A stretch of 11,132 bases of DNA from Chloroflexota bacterium (GTDB lineage: Bacteria > Chloroflexota > Limnocylindria > Limnocylindrales > CSP1-4). Numbering within the stretch: the first letter of the stretch is position 1; the number at the start of each line of letters is the position of its first letter. This document shows positions 1 through 6,439 of the stretch, in pieces. The stretch covers positions 1 through 11,132 of the forward strand of contig JAJYDP010000112.1 of assembly GCA_021777365.1 (NCBI GenBank), given 5' to 3'. Made by a program: the position numbers and the translations under genes. The notes below the pieces were generated by a model that saw only the letters and a program-made list of their open reading frames with translations, ran no database searches and was not told the DNA's origin.

Positions 1-1200
1 GACCGTCCCGGGGCCGGCGATCCCGATGTCCGTGCCGTGCTCGCGAGCCTCGCCCGCGCGCGACGTCCCGTGATCCTGGCGGGTGGCGGCGTCCTTCGGA
101 GCGGCGCGACCGACGAGCTCGAGGCCTTCGCCGAGGCCGCGGGCATCGGGGTCGTGGCCGCGTGGCGGCGACCCGACGTGTTCCCCAACGACTCGCCGCG
201 ATACCTGGGCGCCACCGGACTCGGCGCGGCCCGCACGGTCCGCCCTCGCCTCCTCGAGGCCGACGTGATCCTCGCGCTCGGAACCCGGCTATCGCAGGTC
301 GCGACGTTCGATTACGCGGTCCCAGGCCCCGGCACCGAACTGCTGCAGGTCGACGTCGAGCCCGGCTTCCGCGGCGACAGACCGCAGCGAGCGCGCACGG
401 TGCGGGCCGACGCGCGGGCGTTCCTGCGGGCAGCGCTGTCCCTGATGGCGTCGAGCGAGCGGGAGACGCCACCCGGCCCGGACGAGACGCCAGGCGACGC
501 CGGGGAGACGCCGCTCCGGCCCGGCACCCGGCTCGCGTCGGACCGTGCCGCCGACCTCGCCCGCGACCGTGCCGCCTACCTGGCCGCAGTCGACCCACCC
601 GACCCGGGGCCGCGCGGTGACGACGCGCCGGTACACCCCGCGACCGTGGTAGCGGCGTTGCGCCGGCACCTGCCGCCGGATGCCATCCTCACCACCGACG
701 CCGGCAACTTCGCGGGCTGGCCGGCCCGCTACCTGCCCGTCCCGGCCGGCGGGCGCTTCCTCGGGCCCACCTCGGGGGCGATGGGATACGGCCTCCCGGC
801 CGCGGTGGGGGCGGCCATCGCTTCACGCGACCTGGATGGTCGGGCCCGGCCGGTGGTCGCCCTGACGGGCGACGGCGGCTTCGGGATGCTTATGGCCGAG
901 CTCGAGACCGCCGTGCGGGAGCGGCTCCGGCTCGCCGTGATCGTCTTCGACAACGCGATGTACGGCACCATCCGCATGCACCAGGAACGGGCCTATCCGG
1001 GGCGGGTCGCCGCCACGGATCTCGGGCGCATCGACCTCGCCGCGTTCGCAGCGGCGTGCGGTGCCCGGGGGATTCGGGTCGCCCACGACACGGACGTCGA
1101 GGAAGCGGTCGCGTCGGCGCTGGCCGACCGCGGCGTCGTGCTGGTCCACCTCCTGACCGACCCCCGCGCGATCAGCGTCGACTCCACGCTGCCCGGGTAG
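1..1200 (+). CDS. Thiamine-diphosphate-dependent enzyme, acetolactate-synthase-like (5'-truncated by window)
   Basis: The frame is open from base 1 to a TAG at 1198-1200, giving 399 residues of a protein whose N-terminal PYR domain, with the catalytic glutamate, lies before the window. Residues about 10-145 look like the central (TPP_enzyme_M) domain: a Rossmann-like stretch with PVILAGGGV and later ADVILALGTRLSQV. Residues about 205-390 are the C-terminal TPP-binding domain, with the diphosphate/Mg motif GDG at 290-292 followed by N318 in FDNAMYG. Family members decarboxylate or condense 2-keto acids (acetolactate synthase, benzoylformate decarboxylase, sulfoacetaldehyde acetyltransferase and others). 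The substrate cannot be read here, and no regulatory-subunit gene follows, so true IlvB is not supported. An Ala/Pro/Glu-rich linker with three ETP triplets (residues 155-171) separates the two domains. The next gene is convergent, so this gene ends its transcription unit. Family certain, specificity unknown. Confidence 0.9.
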   Translation, partial: DRPGAGDPDVRAVLASLARARRPVILAGGGVLRSGATDELEAFAEAAGIGVVAAWRRPDVFPNDSPRYLGATGLGAARTVRPRLLEADVILALGTRLSQVATFDYAVPGPGTELLQVDVEPGFRGDRPQRARTVRADARAFLRAALSLMASSERETPPGPDETPGDAGETPLRPGTRLASDRAADLARDRAAYLAAVDPPDPGPRGDDAPVHPATVVAALRRHLPPDAILTTDAGNFAGWPARYLPVPAGGRFLGPTSGAMGYGLPAAVGAAIASRDLDGRARPVVALTGDGGFGMLMAELETAVRERLRLAVIVFDNAMYGTIRMHQERAYPGRVAATDLGRIDLAAFAAACGARGIRVAHDTDVEEAVASALADRGVVLVHLLTDPRAISVDSTLPG

Positions 1201-1201
1201 C

Positions 1202-1234
1202 GGGCGCCGCGCATCCGGGACGCAGCGGGCGCCC
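1202..1234. terminator. GC-rich hairpin between convergent genes
   Basis: GGGCGCC at 1202-1208 can pair with GGCGCCC at 1228-1234 across a 19-nt loop, in the 64-bp gap between the stop of the TPP enzyme and the stop of the minus-strand phosphatase. There is no T-run on either side, so it would be a non-canonical terminator at best. The position suits a bidirectional one. The rest of the gap (1235-1264) shows nothing recognisable. Confidence 0.3.
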
Positions 1235-1264
1235 CCCACGGCGACCGCACGGCCGGTCCCGCGA

Positions 1265-2104
1265 TCAGCCGGGCCCGGCCGCCCGGAACAGCTCCAGCAG
1301 ACGATCGTGGTGACGGGCGGGCGCCGCAACGATCCCGATCGACGTCGCGGGCCGCGACAGGTCGAACCACGGCTCGCCGCGGGTGGTCGTGACCAGGACC
1401 CCGCCCTCCTCGGCGATCAGGCCCGCCGCGGCGACGTCCCAGTTCGACATCCCCGTGGGGTGCACGCACGCGTCGAACCGCCCGGCCGCGGCGTACGAGA
1501 GCTCGAGCGCCGACGACCCGAGGTGGCGGGCGGCCCGAACGCTCCGTCGCAGGTCTCCCAGGTCGGAGCGCCAGTCGCGCGGCGCGTACCCCAGGGCGAT
1601 CACGCAATCGTCCAGCGCGGGCTTGTCCGGGTTGCGGATCGGGCGGCCGTTGAGGCGGGCGCCGCGGCCGCGGATGGCCGTGAAGAGCTCGTCCCGTACC
1701 GGATCCAGCACCACGCCCACGGCGGGCTCACCGTCGACGGAGAGCGCGATGCTGACCGAGAAGATCGGCACCGCGTTGGCGTAGTTCACCGTGCCGTCGA
1801 GGGGATCCACGATCCAGGCGCGACCGGCACCGGCCGTCGGGGCGTCGCCCGCCGCCGTGGCGTGCTCGCCGGATTCCTCCGCGAGGATCGCGTCGCCCGG
1901 GAACGAACGCCGGATCGCATCGATGATGAGCCGTTCCGACAGGTGGTCGACTTCGGTGACCACGTCGCGAGCGCTCTTGCGACGGATCTCCCGGACCCTC
2001 CCGAGCCGCTCGAGCTGGACCTGGCCCGCAAGGCGCGCCGCGGTCGTCGCGACGCTGATCGCGAGGGCGGCGTCGGCGGGGGACAGGTTCCGGAGGTGGG
2101 CCAC
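1265..2104 (-). CDS. Inositol monophosphatase family protein
   Basis: This is a 279-residue Mg-dependent phosphatase of the IMPase/SuhB/histidinol-phosphatase (HisN-type) superfamily. Signatures in order: DVVTEVDHLSE (47-57), the paired acidic residues in LAEESGE (E76, E77), motif A VDPLDGTVNY (D100, D103 as metal ligands), and motif B NWDVAAAG (W222, D223). Length is normal for the family, and the fold runs to the end with no signal peptide, so the protein is cytosolic. Substrates in this family include myo-inositol-1-phosphate, histidinol phosphate and 3'-phosphoadenosine phosphate. Sequence alone does not choose between them, and there are no histidine or inositol genes beside it. The GTG at 2104 is the most upstream start possible, because an in-frame TAG lies at 2116-2114. 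That TAG is itself part of a TAGAAT -10 box, so the message is probably leaderless. Divergent from the ABC exporter cluster, convergent with the TPP enzyme. Confidence 0.93.
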   Translation of the reverse strand: MAHLRNLSPADAALAISVATTAARLAGQVQLERLGRVREIRRKSARDVVTEVDHLSERLIIDAIRRSFPGDAILAEESGEHATAAGDAPTAGAGRAWIVDPLDGTVNYANAVPIFSVSIALSVDGEPAVGVVLDPVRDELFTAIRGRGARLNGRPIRNPDKPALDDCVIALGYAPRDWRSDLGDLRRSVRAARHLGSSALELSYAAAGRFDACVHPTGMSNWDVAAAGLIAEEGGVLVTTTRGEPWFDLSRPATSIGIVAAPARHHDRLLELFRAAGPG

Positions 2105-2110
2105 GACCGC

Positions 2111-2116
2111 ATTCTA
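2111..2116 (-). promoter_or_regulatory. -10 box TAGAAT for the leaderless phosphatase gene
   Basis: The minus strand reads TAGAAT at 2116-2111, matching TANNNT, and exactly six bases separate it from the GTG start at 2104. That spacing puts the transcription start on or next to the start codon, the arrangement of leaderless genes. The identical hexamer occurs upstream of the binding-protein gene at 8953. No -35 box resembling TTGACA is seen 16-18 bp upstream, where the tandem repeats lie instead. Confidence 0.5.
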
Positions 2117-2163
2117 TGGGTCACCCGGTCCATGGGTCGCCCGGTCCATGGGTCGCCCGGCCC
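2116..2163. repeat. Three tandem 16-bp repeats in the divergent intergenic region
   Basis: Three direct units lie end to end: ATGGGTCACCCGGTCC (2116-2131), ATGGGTCGCCCGGTCC (2132-2147) and ATGGGTCGCCCGGCCC (2148-2163), followed by a partial ATG. Units 1 and 2 differ at one base, and 2 and 3 at another. The unit junctions at 2130-2135 and 2146-2151 create the palindrome CCATGG. The array lies between the phosphatase -10 box and the first codon of the ABC ATPase, where a promoter or operator would be. Read in the ATPase frame it would encode a non-homologous extension (MGHPVHGSPGPWVARPM), so I treat it as non-coding. Confidence 0.85.
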
Positions 2164-2181
2164 ATGTGCCGGGTTGCGTCA

Positions 2182-3159
2182 ATGCCCCATCCTGAGCGGG
2201 TGCCCCTGATCGCCACCGACCGCCTCACCAGGCGATACCCTGGCGTGACCGCCCTCGACGGCGTGACGCTCTCGCTCGACGGCGGGATCGTCGGGCTGGT
2301 CGGCGCGAATGGCGCGGGCAAGTCAACCCTGCTGAAGGTGCTGCTGGGCCTCGTACGGGCGACCTCCGGCCACGCCGCCGTGCTGGGCCTGGACACCGCG
2401 ACCCACGGGAGCGAGATCCGGCAGCGCGTGGGGTACATGCCGGAGCACGACTGCCTGCCGCCCGACGTCGGCGCCGCCGACTTCGTGGCCCACATGGCGC
2501 GCATGAGCGGTCTGCCCGCGGGGGCGGCCCGGGAGCGGTCGGCCGAGACGCTCCGGCACGTCGGCCTGTACGAGGAGCGGTACCGCGCCATCGGTGGGTA
2601 CTCGACCGGGATGCGCCAGCGCGTCAAGCTCGCCCAGGCGCTCGTCCACGATCCGTGCCTGCTGCTCCTCGACGAGCCGACCGCCGGCCTGGACCCGGCC
2701 GGGCGCGAGGAGATGCTCGCGCTCGTCCGCCGGATCGGGACAGAGTTCGGCATCGCGATCGTCATGGCGTCGCACCTCCTGGGGGAGGTGGAGCGCGTCT
2801 GCGACCACCTGGTCGCGATCGACGCCGGCAGGCTGATCCGGTCCGCGCCGCTGGCCCAGTTCACGGCGCTGACCCGCGTCCTCACCGTCGAGGTCGAGGA
2901 GGGCGCCGATCGGCTGGCGGAGGCGCTGGGCCGGTTCGGGCGCACGGCGCACCACGAGGGCCGGCTGGTGCTGGTGGACCTCGACGGCCCTCCGCTCTAC
3001 GACCTGGTACGCGACCTGGTGGTGGAGCTCGGCCTGCCGCTCGCCCGCATCGAGCAGGGGCGGCACCAGCTCGAGGACCTGTTCCGGACGGTCGAGGACC
3101 CCGGGATGGCCCCCGAGGCGGCGAAGGAGCCAGAGGCGGCGAAGGAGCCGGCACGGTGA
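2182..3159 (+). CDS. ABC-2-type exporter ATP-binding protein (first of two)
   Basis: This is the cytosolic ATPase of an ABC-2-type exporter, about 325 residues from the ATG at 2182. Seen: Walker A GANGAGKST (41-49), Q-loop region VGYMPEHD, which has a glutamate where NatA/CcmA-type ATPases often have Q or E, signature YSTGMRQRVKL (from 140), Walker B LLLLDEPTAGLD (D164, E165) and switch histidine H198 in MASHLL. The C-terminal 100 residues form the accessory domain typical of drug/lantibiotic/NatA-type exporters, ending in a duplicated charged hexapeptide. Start choice is uncertain. ATG 2116 would include the tandem repeats, ATG 2182 lies just before the conserved core, and GTG 2200 is also possible; none has a strong ribosome site. 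It is the first gene of a four-gene overlapped cluster. The substrate cannot be told from the sequence. Confidence 0.93.
   Translation: MPHPERVPLIATDRLTRRYPGVTALDGVTLSLDGGIVGLVGANGAGKSTLLKVLLGLVRATSGHAAVLGLDTATHGSEIRQRVGYMPEHDCLPPDVGAADFVAHMARMSGLPAGAARERSAETLRHVGLYEERYRAIGGYSTGMRQRVKLAQALVHDPCLLLLDEPTAGLDPAGREEMLALVRRIGTEFGIAIVMASHLLGEVERVCDHLVAIDAGRLIRSAPLAQFTALTRVLTVEVEEGADRLAEALGRFGRTAHHEGRLVLVDLDGPPLYDLVRDLVVELGLPLARIEQGRHQLEDLFRTVEDPGMAPEAAKEPEAAKEPAR
3112..3147 (+). repeat. Two tandem 18-bp units encoding PEAAKE twice
   Basis: Codons 311-322 of the first ATPase are a perfect amino-acid duplication (PEAAKE PEAAKE). Its DNA units, 3112-3129 and 3130-3147, differ only at the third position of the proline codon (CCC versus CCA). 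The copy next to the stop contains AAGGAG at 3142-3147, which sits 8 nt before the GTG of the following permease and acts as its Shine-Dalgarno sequence. Confidence 0.85.
3142..3147 (+). promoter_or_regulatory. Shine-Dalgarno AAGGAG for permease 1
   Basis: AAGGAG ends 8 nt before GTG 3156 and decides that start over the ATG at 3165. The GTG overlaps the upstream TGA as GTGA, giving translational coupling. Confidence 0.7.
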
Positions 3160-4094
3160 GCCCGATGGGCGGCCAGCCCCTGCCCGGCCCCACCCTGTCC
3201 GGCGCGGGCCCCACCGTCGCCACGTCTGCCGGCGGCAGCATCTACGACCTCGGGTACCAGCACTACGACGGGCGCCGCCTGGGGCGCGTCTACGCGTTCC
3301 GCTCGCTCTACACGCACGGTCTCGCCGCGGCGTTCGGCATCGGCCGGAGCGCGCGCTCGAAGGTCGTCCCGATGGGACTGTTCGCGATCGTGCTCGTCCC
3401 GGCGATCGTCGAGCTCGGCATCAGCGCGCTCGCCGGCGACCTGCTGCAGCCGGTCCGGATCGCGAACTACTTCTCGCTGGTCGGCACCGTGATGCTCCTG
3501 TTCTGCGCGGCGGTGGCCCCGGAGCTGGTGGGACGCGACCAGCGGAACCACGTCCTGTCGCTGTACTTCACGCGGGCGCTGGAGCGGCGCGACTATGCAC
3601 TCGCGAAGTTCGCCGCGCTGCTCACCGCGATGCTGCTGATCGCGCTCGTCCCCGAGATCGTCCTGTACGTGGGAAGCGCGCTCGTGCGCCCCGACCCGAT
3701 CGGCTACGTGCGCGATCACCTCGACCAGCCGGGGCCCATGCTCGCGAGCGCGCTCGTGACCTCGGTCCAGGTCTCGACGGTCGCCCTCGCGATCGCCGCC
3801 CTCACCCCGCGACGGGCCTACGCGACCGGGGGGATCGTCGCGTTCTGGTTCATCGCAGACGGGCTCGGCACGCTGATCGCGTCGGCGGGCCAGAGCGACT
3901 GGACCCGCTACGGCGTCCTGCTGAGCCCATCGCTCATGGGGGACGGTGCCGTCAACTGGTTCTTCGGCAGCGCTGGCGACGCCATCCTCCGGCGGGCCGA
4001 CCTTCCGGGGTGGTGGTACGTGATCGCCGCCGTCGCCCTCGCGACCGCGGCCGGAGCCATCGTGCTGCGGCGCTACGCGAGGATCGCGGCGTGA
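3156..4094 (+). CDS. ABC-2-type exporter permease (first of two)
   Basis: A 312-residue integral membrane protein with about six hydrophobic spans, near residues 70-92, 106-122, 152-175, 195-217, 222-243 and 287-305, as expected of an ABC-2 permease. Before the first span is a soluble N-terminal part: a Gly/Pro/Ser-rich start, then the motif IYDLGYQHYDGRRLGR (29-44), which I associate with a family of ABC permeases in Actinomycetota and Chloroflexota. Between spans 2 and 3 lies the cytoplasmic segment GRDQRNHVLSLYFTRALERRDYALAKF, the equivalent of the coupling segment in ABC-2 proteins. The GTG start overlaps the stop of the ATPase by 4 nt and the gene overlaps the next ATPase by 4 nt, so the products are almost certainly partners. 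Substrate unknown. Confidence 0.88.
   Translation: MSPMGGQPLPGPTLSGAGPTVATSAGGSIYDLGYQHYDGRRLGRVYAFRSLYTHGLAAAFGIGRSARSKVVPMGLFAIVLVPAIVELGISALAGDLLQPVRIANYFSLVGTVMLLFCAAVAPELVGRDQRNHVLSLYFTRALERRDYALAKFAALLTAMLLIALVPEIVLYVGSALVRPDPIGYVRDHLDQPGPMLASALVTSVQVSTVALAIAALTPRRAYATGGIVAFWFIADGLGTLIASAGQSDWTRYGVLLSPSLMGDGAVNWFFGSAGDAILRRADLPGWWYVIAAVALATAAGAIVLRRYARIAA
4079..4083 (+). promoter_or_regulatory. Shine-Dalgarno GAGGA for ATPase 2
   Basis: GAGGA ends 7 nt before GTG 4091 and supports that start, which overlaps the stop of the permease (GTGA). Confidence 0.6.
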
Positions 4095-5056
4095 CCGACC
4101 GCCGGCCGCTCTGGGCTCCCACGCCGGTACCGGCGGAAGTCGCGGCGTCCCCGCTCGCGGCCGTGCACGTGGCGCGCTGGTACGGGAACGTGGTCGCGGT
4201 GAACGACGTCACCTTCGGCATCGGCGCGGGCGTCACCGGGCTGCTGGGCCCGAACGGGGCAGGCAAGTCGACCCTGCTCCACATGCTGGCCGGGCTGCTC
4301 GCCCCCTCCAGCGGGCAGGTGCTGGTCCGAGGTCGCCCGGCCGGCCGGGATCCCGCCGTCTACCGCCAGCTCGGACTTGCGCCGGAGCGCGATGCGGCGT
4401 ACGACTTCCTGACCGGGCGGGAGTTCGCGCTGCTCTCGGCCCGCCTGGCACGCCTGCCCGACCCGGGCGGGGCCGCGCGCCGGGCGATCGCGCTGGTCGA
4501 CCTGGAGGGCGCCGCGGACCGCGCGATCGGGGGATACTCGAAGGGGATGCGTCAGCGCGTGAAGCTCGCGGCGGCGCTCGTCCACGATCCACCGATCTTG
4601 CTGCTCGACGAGCCGTTCAACGGCATGGACCCCCGGCAGCGGCTGCACATGATGGACCTGCTCAACCGCATGGCGTCGGAAGGGCGCGTGATCCTCTTCT
4701 CGTCGCACATCCTCGAGGAGGTCGAGCGGCTGGCGCAGCAGGTCCTGGTGATGGTGGCGGGCCGGCTCGCCGCCGCGGGCGACTACCGGGCCCTGCGACG
4801 CCTCATGACCGATCGCCCGCACACGTTCCGGCTGCACACGAGCGACGACCGTGCCATGGCCGCCGGGCTCGTGGCGGAGGCGCCGGTGCTCGGCGTGCAG
4901 CTCGGCGACGACGCCCTGGACGTGCGCGCGGCCGACTATGGCTCGTTCACCGGAATCGTGGCCCGGGTGGCGCAGCGGGCGGGCGTGTCCCTGTACGAAC
5001 TCCGGCCGACCGATGAGACCCTCGAGTCGGTCTTCAGCTACCTGGTTGGGCGCTGA
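4091..5056 (+). CDS. ABC-2-type exporter ATP-binding protein (second of two)
   Basis: A 321-residue ATPase homologous to, but clearly different from, the one at 2182. Walker A GPNGAGKST at 53-61, Q-loop region LGLAPERDA (again with E), signature YSKGMRQRVKLAAAL from 149, Walker B ILLLDEPFNGMDP (D173, E174), switch H206 in FSSHIL. The D-loop reads NGMDP where most homologues have AGLDP. All catalytic residues are present, so both ATPases should be active. The C-terminal domain (about 225-321), ending DETLESVFSYLVGR, is the usual accessory domain. It starts with GTG overlapping the first permease and shares one base with the ATG of the second permease. The arrangement ATPase-permease-ATPase-permease suggests a heteromeric transporter with two ATPases and two permeases, or two co-regulated exporters. 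Confidence 0.93.
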   Translation: MTDRRPLWAPTPVPAEVAASPLAAVHVARWYGNVVAVNDVTFGIGAGVTGLLGPNGAGKSTLLHMLAGLLAPSSGQVLVRGRPAGRDPAVYRQLGLAPERDAAYDFLTGREFALLSARLARLPDPGGAARRAIALVDLEGAADRAIGGYSKGMRQRVKLAAALVHDPPILLLDEPFNGMDPRQRLHMMDLLNRMASEGRVILFSSHILEEVERLAQQVLVMVAGRLAAAGDYRALRRLMTDRPHTFRLHTSDDRAMAAGLVAEAPVLGVQLGDDALDVRAADYGSFTGIVARVAQRAGVSLYELRPTDETLESVFSYLVGR

Positions 5057-5802
5057 TGGACCGCGACGGCATCCTCCGCCAGCTCGTGGTGCTGACCGCT
5101 CGCCAGGCGCTCGGGCGCCGGCGGATGCTCCTCGCGGTGCTCGCCGGGTGTGCGCCCATCCTGGTGTCGGCCATCTACCGGCTCGCGGGAGGCCTGGAGT
5201 ACGAGAGCTGGACCGCGGGGCTGCTCGACAACCTCGTGATCGCCACGCTGCTGCCGCTGGTCGCCCTGATCTTCGGCACGTCCGTCCTCGGTAGCGAGGT
5301 GGAGGACGGCACCCTCGTCTACCTGCTCGTCCGCCCGATCGCGCGCTGGCAGATCGTGCTCGCCAAGCTGGCCGTGGCCGCCGTCGCCACCGCGGCGATC
5401 ATCGGGGCATCGGCCGTCATCGCGACCCTGATCTCCCTCCCCGGCGCCGCCGGGCCCGGGACCGCGGGTGCCGCCCTCGCCGGTGTCGCCTGGGGCGCGC
5501 TCATCTACACGTCGATCGCCCTGGCGCTGAGCCTCGTGACGGGCCACGCGCTGATCGTCGGGCTCGCCTACGTATACATCTGGGAGGGCGTCGTCGCCGG
5601 CCTGTTCACGGGTACCCGGCTGATCAGCGTCCACCAGTACGTGCTGGGCGTCGCGGCGGCGCTCGACCCTGCGCAGCCATCGCTGCTGCCATGGCACCTC
5701 GACCTGGCGGCCTCGCTGGAGCTGGGCGCCGTGGTAGCCGTGGGCGCGACGCTCATCGCGATCCGGCGGCTGGCGCGCTTCGAGGTGGCCGAACGCGGGT
5801 GA
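5056..5802 (+). CDS. ABC-2-type exporter permease (second of two)
   Basis: A 248-residue membrane protein with about six hydrophobic spans, near residues 24-42, 59-79, 104-126, 138-160, 164-184 and 220-237. The stretch between spans 2 and 3, FGTSVLGSEVEDGTLVYLLVRPIARWQIVLAKL, is the ABC-2 permease signature region (a conserved acidic residue followed by GTL, then a Pro-Ile-x-Arg turn and a Lys before the next span) and resembles NosY/NatB-type permeases. ATG 5056 shares its A with the TGA of the upstream ATPase (TGATG), so translation is coupled. Being last in the cluster and followed by a convergent gene, it ends the transcription unit. NosY-like function in copper delivery is not supported, because no nos genes are nearby. 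Confidence 0.88.
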   Translation: MDRDGILRQLVVLTARQALGRRRMLLAVLAGCAPILVSAIYRLAGGLEYESWTAGLLDNLVIATLLPLVALIFGTSVLGSEVEDGTLVYLLVRPIARWQIVLAKLAVAAVATAAIIGASAVIATLISLPGAAGPGTAGAALAGVAWGALIYTSIALALSLVTGHALIVGLAYVYIWEGVVAGLFTGTRLISVHQYVLGVAAALDPAQPSLLPWHLDLAASLELGAVVAVGATLIAIRRLARFEVAERG

Positions 5803-5822
5803 CCCGGCGCCGCGCGGCGGGT
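5802..5822. terminator. Hairpin filling the gap between two convergent stop codons
   Basis: From the last base of the permease TGA (5802) to the last base of the minus-strand TGA (5822) the sequence folds into a stem of eight GC-rich pairs with one G-G mismatch and a 3-nt loop. There is no T-tract. Its position exactly between two convergent genes makes a bidirectional terminator the best guess. Confidence 0.4.
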
Positions 5823-6325
5823 CAGCGACAGGACGCCGTGAGCCCTCCCAGCAAGTAGGCGCCGGCGCTCGGGTCCGGCGCCGGCAAGGACGTGGTCACC
5901 GTGATCGTCCCGCCGGCCGGAATCGGCCGCGTCAGGAAGACCGGGTCGTCGGGCCGCAGGACCCCGCCGCGCGACACCTGGCAGGTGGCGGGTCCCTCCT
6001 TCGTGCCCCGGTTCGCCACCTGGATGGCGAGGCTCGCCCCGCCGTTCGCGAGGATCGCCTGCCCCACCAGCCGCGAATCGAACGGGCCCACGCCGGCGGT
6101 GAGGACCCTGGCGAGCATCGCGAGCAGGAGCACGCCGATCCCGACCCCGGCCAGCATCGTCGCATGCAGCTGGGTGGCGCTCGGGGCCCCGATGTGCCCG
6201 GGGTTGTCCAGTTCGCACAGCGACACACCGAGCGGCGTGGGGCGGCCACAGCGAACGCATCGATCGTGCGGCCCGGACGCCAGGGTCGGGTCGAGGGCCG
6301 TCGCCGGGAGACGCGGGTCGGGCAT
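5822..6325 (-). CDS. Small zinc-ribbon protein with one membrane span and an outer beta-type domain
   Basis: A 167-residue protein, not matched to a named family. Residues 1-56 are a short cytosolic part with C23-x2-C26-x10-C37 and H44 (CVRCGRPTPLGVSLCELDNPGH), which looks like a small zinc-binding ribbon. A single hydrophobic span follows at about 57-75. Residues 80-167 are rich in beta-type hydrophobic alternation (LAIQVANRG, GTITVTTSLPAPD) with two cysteines, C115 and C166, that could form a disulfide outside the cell; this is reminiscent of FxLYD- or CARDB-like domains, but I am not certain. The ATG at 6325 follows a TACGCT -10 box by 8 nt, so the transcript is probably (near-)leaderless. 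It is transcribed away from the osmoprotectant importer and towards the exporter. Function unknown; a sensor or envelope accessory role would be a guess. Confidence 0.7.
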   Translation of the reverse strand: MPDPRLPATALDPTLASGPHDRCVRCGRPTPLGVSLCELDNPGHIGAPSATQLHATMLAGVGIGVLLLAMLARVLTAGVGPFDSRLVGQAILANGGASLAIQVANRGTKEGPATCQVSRGGVLRPDDPVFLTRPIPAGGTITVTTSLPAPDPSAGAYLLGGLTASCR

Positions 6326-6333
6326 GGGGGAAG

Positions 6334-6339
6334 AGCGTA
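6334..6339 (-). promoter_or_regulatory. -10 box TACGCT for the zinc-ribbon gene
   Basis: The minus strand reads TACGCT (TANNNT) at 6339-6334, with eight bases before the ATG at 6325, so transcription would start one or two bases before the start codon. No Shine-Dalgarno sequence fits in that space. No clear -35 box. Confidence 0.4.
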
Positions 6340-6406
6340 GCGCGAACCCCGCGGCGGCGCGTCCGATCCACCATCGGGCCGTCGCCGGGTCCCCGGGCCC
6401 ACCGGG

Positions 6407-6412
6407 TACGAT
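6407..6412 (+). promoter_or_regulatory. -10 box TACGAT for the osmoprotectant importer operon
   Basis: GGGTACGAT at 6404-6412 contains a TANNNT hexamer about 28 bp before GTG 6440. The predicted start site near 6419 would leave a leader of about 20 nt carrying a Shine-Dalgarno sequence. The -35 region is GC-only and unrecognisable. The 114-bp divergent gap (6326-6439) holds this box and the opposite box at 6339-6334, and nothing else I can identify. Confidence 0.4.
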
Positions 6413-6428
6413 GGTCGGTACCCGCACC

Positions 6429-6433
6429 GAGGA
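6429..6433 (+). promoter_or_regulatory. Shine-Dalgarno GAGGA for the importer ATPase
   Basis: GAGGA ends 6 nt before GTG 6440 and fixes that start. Confidence 0.6.
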
Positions 6434-6439
6434 TCGGCA

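Noticed and set aside
1..1200. Calling the TPP enzyme IlvB (acetolactate synthase large subunit)
   Set aside because: The catalytic N-terminal domain is outside the window, no small-subunit gene follows, and the C-terminal motifs are shared by many TPP enzymes.
2116..2163. The 16-bp repeats as a CRISPR or integron-type array
   Set aside because: Units abut with no spacers and there are no associated genes.
2116..2181. ATG 2116 as start of the first exporter ATPase
   Set aside because: It would translate the 16-bp repeats into a non-homologous leader, overlaps the opposite -10 box and has no suitably spaced ribosome site. Not excluded, but less likely than ATG 2182 or GTG 2200.
1307..2209. 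A 300-codon plus-strand frame opposite the phosphatase
   Set aside because: The phosphatase metal-binding motifs are clear on the minus strand, while this frame is Arg/Gly/Val-rich without any motif.
5056..5802. Second exporter permease as NosY of a copper/nitrous-oxide reductase cluster
   Set aside because: The resemblance is only to the general ABC-2 pattern, and no nosZ, nosD or nosL-like gene is in the window.
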